Origin: Chloroflexota bacterium
GTDB taxonomy: Bacteria; Chloroflexota; Anaerolineae; Aggregatilineales; UBA2796
DNA length: 9,483 nucleotides
Assembly (NCBI GenBank): GCA_017743585.1
Contig: JAGHYP010000095.1
Span: 1-9,483, forward strand
Direction: 5' to 3'
Below are positions 6,764 through 9,483 of the stretch, piece after piece (the first letter of the stretch is position 1; every line of letters starts with the position of its first letter). The translations under genes were made by a program, and so were the position numbers. The notes under the pieces were generated by a model, which saw only the letters and a list, made by a program, of their open reading frames with translations, did not search any database and was not told where the DNA came from.

Positions 6764-7579
6764 ATGCGGCTCGATCACACCCTACTGCCGCTGCGCGATT
6801 ATCACAAGGCAAAGCAGTTGCTGTGGAATCCGCAGGATTTGGATTTCGGCCAAGATCAGCGCGATTGGGCGGCGATGAGCGCGCGCGAGCAGGACTTGAT
6901 TCGGCGCGCAATTGCGCTCTTCATCGGCGGCGAGGCAGCCGTTATGGGCGATCTCTCGCCGTTGTTGGTCGCGCTCAAGCGCGAAGGCGGTCATTTGGAA
7001 GAAGAGATGTTCTTGACCACACAGCTCTTCGAGGAAGCCAAGCATGTCGAGTTCTTCGACGCAGTGATCAGCCAGGTGCTGGGCGAGACGCCTGATGCCG
7101 CTCAAATCGCAGGTGCGAACTACCGCCAATTGTTCGCCGAGCTGACGGCGGCGCTGGACGCATTGTTGACCGATCACTCGCCTTGGGCGCAGGCGCGCGC
7201 CGTCGCCAGCTATCACATAACTATCGAAGGCGTGCTGGCAGAGACAGGCTACTACGGCATTTTCAAGGCGCTGCGCACCAAAGGACTGATGCCAGGGCTG
7301 ACGCAAGGCTTGGAATACGTCCAGCGCGATGAAGCGCGCCATATTGCCTTCGGCTTGCATCTGCTCTCGCGCTTGCTGACCGACGAGCCTGCGCTGTGGT
7401 CGGCGGTTGAGGCGCAGCTGAACAAGCTGTTGCCTTTGGCGCAAGGTGTGTTCATGGAGCTGCTGAGCGAGTTCCTGCCCAACATCCCGTTCGATCTCGA
7501 CCTGAACGATATTGTGGGCTACGCGGGCAGGCAGTATATGGCGCGCCTGAGCGCTTTAGAGCGCGCGCGTTCAGCCTGA
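6764..7579 (+). CDS. R2-like ligand-binding oxidase (R2lox)
   Basis: This is a ferritin-like di-metal protein of the ribonucleotide reductase R2 superfamily. R2lox proteins bind a Mn/Fe centre plus a fatty-acid-like ligand and form a Val-Tyr ether crosslink; their biological substrate is unsettled. All key residues are visible, numbered from ATG 6764: Glu57 and Val60 (GGEAAVMGD), Glu91 and His94 (FEEAKH), Tyr150 and Glu155 (SYHITIEG), Glu190 and His193 (DEARH). The Glu57-Val60, Tyr150-Glu155 and Glu155-Glu190 spacings of 3, 5 and 35 residues agree with the characterised family. LPLRDYHKAKQLLWNP and FGQDQRDWAAMS at the N-terminus also match. At 271 residues it is shorter than the 314-residue M. 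tuberculosis member, mainly at the C-terminus. ATG 6764 is preferred because AGGTGAT precedes it by about 8 bases; GTG 6752 is the only in-frame alternative. Confidence 0.9.
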   Translation: MRLDHTLLPLRDYHKAKQLLWNPQDLDFGQDQRDWAAMSAREQDLIRRAIALFIGGEAAVMGDLSPLLVALKREGGHLEEEMFLTTQLFEEAKHVEFFDAVISQVLGETPDAAQIAGANYRQLFAELTAALDALLTDHSPWAQARAVASYHITIEGVLAETGYYGIFKALRTKGLMPGLTQGLEYVQRDEARHIAFGLHLLSRLLTDEPALWSAVEAQLNKLLPLAQGVFMELLSEFLPNIPFDLDLNDIVGYAGRQYMARLSALERARSA

Positions 7580-7581
7580 GC

Positions 7582-7788
7582 GCGTCCCTCGCAACGGACA
7601 GGCGGCACGATAGGCTGTTGCGGGAATCGCTCGGCAAGGTCTATACCAGCGGCGCAGGTCGAAGCACACTTGACGCGGAAAGGCGGCAAGAGGGCGAAGG
7701 CGTGCAGCGCGTGACGCGCCACGCGCGCTTCGATTACGCCTCGCTGACCAAATTGTTCAACACGATCAGCGCACTAGAGAGCGCTTAA
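7582..7788 (+). pseudogene. Remnant of a class-C beta-lactamase-like serine hydrolase (N-terminal piece)
   Basis: An open frame, with only TTG 7618 as a possible start, encodes GKVYTSGAGRSTLDAE followed by VTRHARFDYASLTKLF before TAA at 7786-7788. The last part matches the active-site region of beta-lactamase-related serine hydrolases (typically T.FDLASLTK), with the S-x-x-K nucleophile motif as SLTK. Only about 70 residues remain of an expected 300-400, and everything after the active-site helix is gone. The piece begins right after the R2lox stop with no ribosome-binding site, so it is probably not expressed as an enzyme. It is in the same frame as the NamZ piece that follows. Confidence 0.65.
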
Positions 7789-7791
7789 AGC

Positions 7792-8049
7792 ATGGTTGAG
7801 ACAGGTTTGGATGTCTACAAAGGCTTCGCGACAAGCTTGCATCTGGTCGCGGCGCTGCGCGCCATGTACCCGAGCGATGTGCGCTTCCTCGAGCAGGACG
7901 GACGCTACTGGTTCGACATGCTGACAGGCTCGTCTCACCTGCGTCACGCTTTTGAGGGCGGCGCAACGGTCGCTGAGATGCTCGAAGTCTGTGAGGAAGA
8001 GTCGCGCGCCTTTCAGGCCGCCTCGACGACTTCTTGGCTATATGAGTAG
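7792..8049 (+). pseudogene. C-terminal remnant of NamZ-type exo-beta-N-acetylmuramidase (DUF1343)
   Basis: The 85-residue frame reads TGLDVYKGFATSLHLVAAL, then MYPSDVRFLEQDGRYWFDML, then TGSSHLRHAFEGGATVAEML and a final F...TTSWLYE. This is the pattern of the DUF1343 C-terminal end (hydrophobic helix, YP..F, FD.LTG...R.A.E.G, final LYE). Intact NamZ proteins have about 400 residues and remove terminal MurNAc from peptidoglycan fragments. The N-terminal catalytic domain is missing. The ATG at 7792 comes directly after TAA AGC in the same frame and has no clear ribosome-binding site. DUF1343 genes often sit beside or fused to beta-lactamase-like hydrolases, so this and the preceding piece are probably the two ends of one locus joined by a large deletion. 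Confidence 0.7.
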
Positions 8050-8064
8050 CCTGTCGTCGAGGCG
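8019..8064. repeat. Perfect 12-bp inverted repeat with nested stem
   Basis: The arms CGCCTCGACGAC (8019-8030) and GTCGTCGAGGCG (8053-8064) are exact complements. Within the 22-base loop GGCTA (8036-8040) pairs with TAGCC (8047-8051) around TATGAG. The structure spans the end of the NamZ remnant and lies 10 bases from the greA stop, between two convergent frames. No T-run follows on either strand, so it is not a classical intrinsic terminator. Confidence 0.85.
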
Positions 8065-8074
8065 CTGATGGGCG

Positions 8075-8557
8075 TCATCTGTTGATAGCCTTGATTGTGT
8101 AGATGATATCGCCATCGGGCGCTTTGACGACCACCTTATCGCCCAGCTTGCGTCCGAGGAGTGCCTTGCCAAGCGGACTCTCGTTTGAAATCTTGCCCTC
8201 GCGCGGATTGGCTTCCGCCTGCCCAACAATCTGGTAGACTTCTTGCTTGCGCTGTCCTTTTTCCTGAATCGCCACGCGGTCGCCCACTCTGACCACGTCT
8301 GAGGGCGCATCCTGATCCGAGTCAATGACTCGCGCGTTGCTCAGGATGTTCTCCAAGCGCATGATCTCGCCTTCGAGGAACGCCTGCTCGCTCTTGGCGT
8401 CATCGTACTCTGCGTTTTCGGTCAGCTCGCCGCCTTCCGAGAGCGCTTGGTGCAGGCGCTCTGCCACTTGCGGACGCCGCACGTTGCGCAGGTAATTCAG
8501 CCGCTCTTCCAGCTCGCGCAGGCCTTTGAGCGTCAGATATTGAGGTTGATCGGACAT
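8075..8557 (-). CDS. greA: Transcription elongation factor GreA
   Basis: GreA enters the RNA polymerase secondary channel and stimulates cleavage of backtracked RNA. The 160-residue length is typical. The N-terminal coiled coil covers about residues 5-75, with the tip GGELTENAEYDDAK at 42-55. The catalytic acidic pair is Glu44 and Glu47, where E. coli has Asp41 and Glu44. The C-terminal FKBP-like domain follows, with VGDRVAIQEKG, ISNESPLGKALLGRKLGD and VVVKAPDGDIIYTIKAI. The start is fixed by a perfect AGGAGGTG at 8562-8569 just before ATG 8557. It lies downstream of recA on the same strand, but a terminator hairpin (8611-8638) separates them, so it is probably its own transcription unit. Confidence 0.97.
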   Translation of the reverse strand: MSDQPQYLTLKGLRELEERLNYLRNVRRPQVAERLHQALSEGGELTENAEYDDAKSEQAFLEGEIMRLENILSNARVIDSDQDAPSDVVRVGDRVAIQEKGQRKQEVYQIVGQAEANPREGKISNESPLGKALLGRKLGDKVVVKAPDGDIIYTIKAINR

Positions 8558-8561
8558 AAGA

Positions 8562-8569
8562 CACCTCCT
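8562..8569 (-). promoter_or_regulatory. Strong Shine-Dalgarno sequence of greA (AGGAGGTG)
   Basis: This is an eight-base perfect match to the anti-Shine-Dalgarno core, with AGGAGG six bases before the ATG. It is by far the strongest ribosome-binding site in the window, indicating high translation of greA once transcribed. Confidence 0.9.
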
Positions 8570-8610
8570 CGTTCTAAGTTAGAAAATAAGTCTCTTGATG
8601 CCTCAGTAAG

Positions 8611-8638
8611 AAAACAAAATCGCCTTCGGCATGGCGAT
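8611..8638 (-). terminator. Intrinsic terminator between recA and greA
   Basis: On the minus strand ATCGCC (8633-8638) pairs with GGCGAT (8619-8624) around an 8-base loop, followed at once by TTTGTTTT (8611-8618). The stem is short (6 bp) but GC-rich. It sits 157 bases after the recA stop and 53 bases before the greA ATG. Confidence 0.65.
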
Positions 8639-8694
8639 GGACATAACCGATATTAGGCGCTGGCAGTTAGAGCACGCCACGCCGCTTCTAGGTG

Positions 8695-8722
8695 TTTATC
8701 ATCTTATGCAAAATTGTGCCAA
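8695..8722 (-). promoter_or_regulatory. Candidate promoter upstream of the greA leader
   Basis: On the minus strand TTGGCA (8717-8722, five of six to the -35 consensus) and GATAAA (8695-8700, four of six to -10) are 16 bases apart in an AT-rich stretch. Transcription would start near 8688, before the terminator at 8611-8638, giving a short RNA of about 78 bases or a 130-base greA leader. I found no better promoter between the terminator and greA. Confidence 0.4.
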
Positions 8723-8795
8723 AAATCAAGGCTCTATTGCAGTATGGACGAACCGCTGCTATACCCTTGTGCAATTTGCAGAGGGCCTCAGCGCG

Positions 8796-9483
8796 TCACT
8801 CGTCCAGCGAGGCGGGCGGCAGCTCATCGGCAGCGCTGCTGATCAAATTGGCAGGCAGCGCGGCGCTATTCTCTCGGATCAGCATCTCGATCTCGTAGGC
8901 AATGGCTGGATTCTCGCGCAGGAACTGCTTAGCGTTCTCACGCCCCTGCCCGAGCACCTCCTCTCTGAAGCGGAAGAACGCGCCGCGTTTATCGATGATG
9001 CCCATGCTCACGCCCAGATCAAGGATATCGCCCACCTTGCTGATACCTTCATTGTACATGAGGTCAAACTCAGCTTGGCGGAAAGGCGGCGCGACCTTGT
9101 TCTTGGTGATCTTGGCGCGCGTGCGATTGCCGACCACTTCCTCGCCTTGCTTGATGGCTTGAACCTTGCGGATATCAATGCGCACGCTGGCGTAGAACTT
9201 CAAGGCGCGCCCGCCTGTAGTTACCTCAGGTGAGCCGAACATCACGCCGATCTTCTCGCGCAGCTGATTGGTGAAGATCATGGCGGTATCTGTGTTTTTG
9301 ATCGCGCCGACCAGCTTGCGCAGCGCCTGGCTCATCAACCGCGCCTGCAAACCGACGAATGAGTCGCCCATCTCGCCCTCGATCTCGCTCTTTGGCACCA
9401 GCGCTGCCACGCTATCCAGCACCACCACGTCCAGCGCGCCTGAGCGCACCAGCGCTTCTGTGATCTCCAGCGCCTGCTCGGCA
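8796..9483 (-). CDS. recA: Recombinase RecA, C-terminal two thirds (partial, runs off right edge)
   Basis: RecA forms ATP-dependent filaments on single-stranded DNA for homologous recombination and, in many bacteria, the SOS response. The visible 228 residues start at AEQALEITEALVRSGALDVV, corresponding to about residue 122 of E. coli RecA. They include the Walker B region VVVLDSVAALVPKSEIEGE, the L1 loop region (GDSFVGLQARLMSQALRKL), IFTNQLREKIGVMFGSPEVT with L2 (TTGGRALKFYASVRIDIR), KNKVAPPFRQAEFDL and the C-terminal domain (LGQGRENAKQFLRENP). The tail is short and moderately acidic and ends in PPASLDE. Walker A and the promoter are outside the window. No recX follows; greA is next on the strand after a 238-bp spacer. 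Confidence 0.97.
   Translation of the reverse strand, partial: AEQALEITEALVRSGALDVVVLDSVAALVPKSEIEGEMGDSFVGLQARLMSQALRKLVGAIKNTDTAMIFTNQLREKIGVMFGSPEVTTGGRALKFYASVRIDIRKVQAIKQGEEVVGNRTRAKITKNKVAPPFRQAEFDLMYNEGISKVGDILDLGVSMGIIDKRGAFFRFREEVLGQGRENAKQFLRENPAIAYEIEMLIRENSAALPANLISSAADELPPASLDE

Noticed and set aside
6782..7444. 220-residue minus-strand frame opposite R2lox
   Set aside because: It is antisense to a gene with every catalytic residue in place; the product is Gln/Arg-rich with no family resemblance.
8631..9233. 200-residue plus-strand frame opposite recA
   Set aside because: It is antisense to unambiguous RecA sequence.

Overview
The window looks like chromosome from a GC-rich bacterium, most plausibly a member of the Chloroflexota (for example an Anaerolineae/Roseilinea-like lineage). 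That placement is inferred from three things: an FtsK with this membrane-domain style, F420 biosynthesis by CofC, CofD and a stand-alone FbiB-type nitroreductase, and an effector-associated-domain/CHAT gene. Only family recognition by eye supports it. All eight gene ends that look genuine, including that of the broken CHAT gene, use TGA.

Layout. Positions 1-2105 (minus) hold the N-terminal 701 codons of a DNA translocase FtsK. It has an unusually long Pro/Ala-rich head with a 3 x 90 bp in-frame repeat, four membrane segments, a basic Ala/Arg-rich helix and a second disordered linker. The motor domain lies beyond the left edge. Positions 2228-3149 (minus) are a broken gene for an effector-associated domain plus CHAT protease, with one in-frame TAG and one frameshift. 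A promoter and an inverted repeat sit just upstream of it.

Positions 3251-6649 (minus) form a tight, partly overlapping operon. In transcription order it encodes an uncharacterised ATP-grasp-like protein, an FbiB-type nitroreductase, CofD and CofC. The last three fit the assembly of the F420 core: CofC activates a phospho-acid with GTP, CofD joins it to Fo, and the nitroreductase would reduce the dehydro intermediate. Fo synthase and the CofE glutamate ligase are not in the window. The ATP-grasp-like protein is therefore an interesting candidate for a tail or side-chain ligase.

A 114 bp divergent spacer with overlapping -10 elements separates this operon from an R2-like ligand-binding oxidase (R2lox) at 6764-7579 (plus). 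After it, 7582-8049 (plus) holds the two ends of what was probably a serine hydrolase/NamZ (DUF1343) cell-wall gene pair or fusion, with its middle missing. A long perfect hairpin closes this remnant. Then come greA (8075-8557, minus), a 238 bp spacer with an intrinsic terminator and a candidate promoter, and the C-terminal two thirds of recA (8796 to the right edge, minus).

The most noteworthy items are the ATP-grasp-like member of the F420 operon, two decayed genes that can be recognised from their fragments, the repeat-bearing FG-motif-rich FtsK linkers, and a terminator in front of greA that recalls the attenuated greA leader of E. coli.
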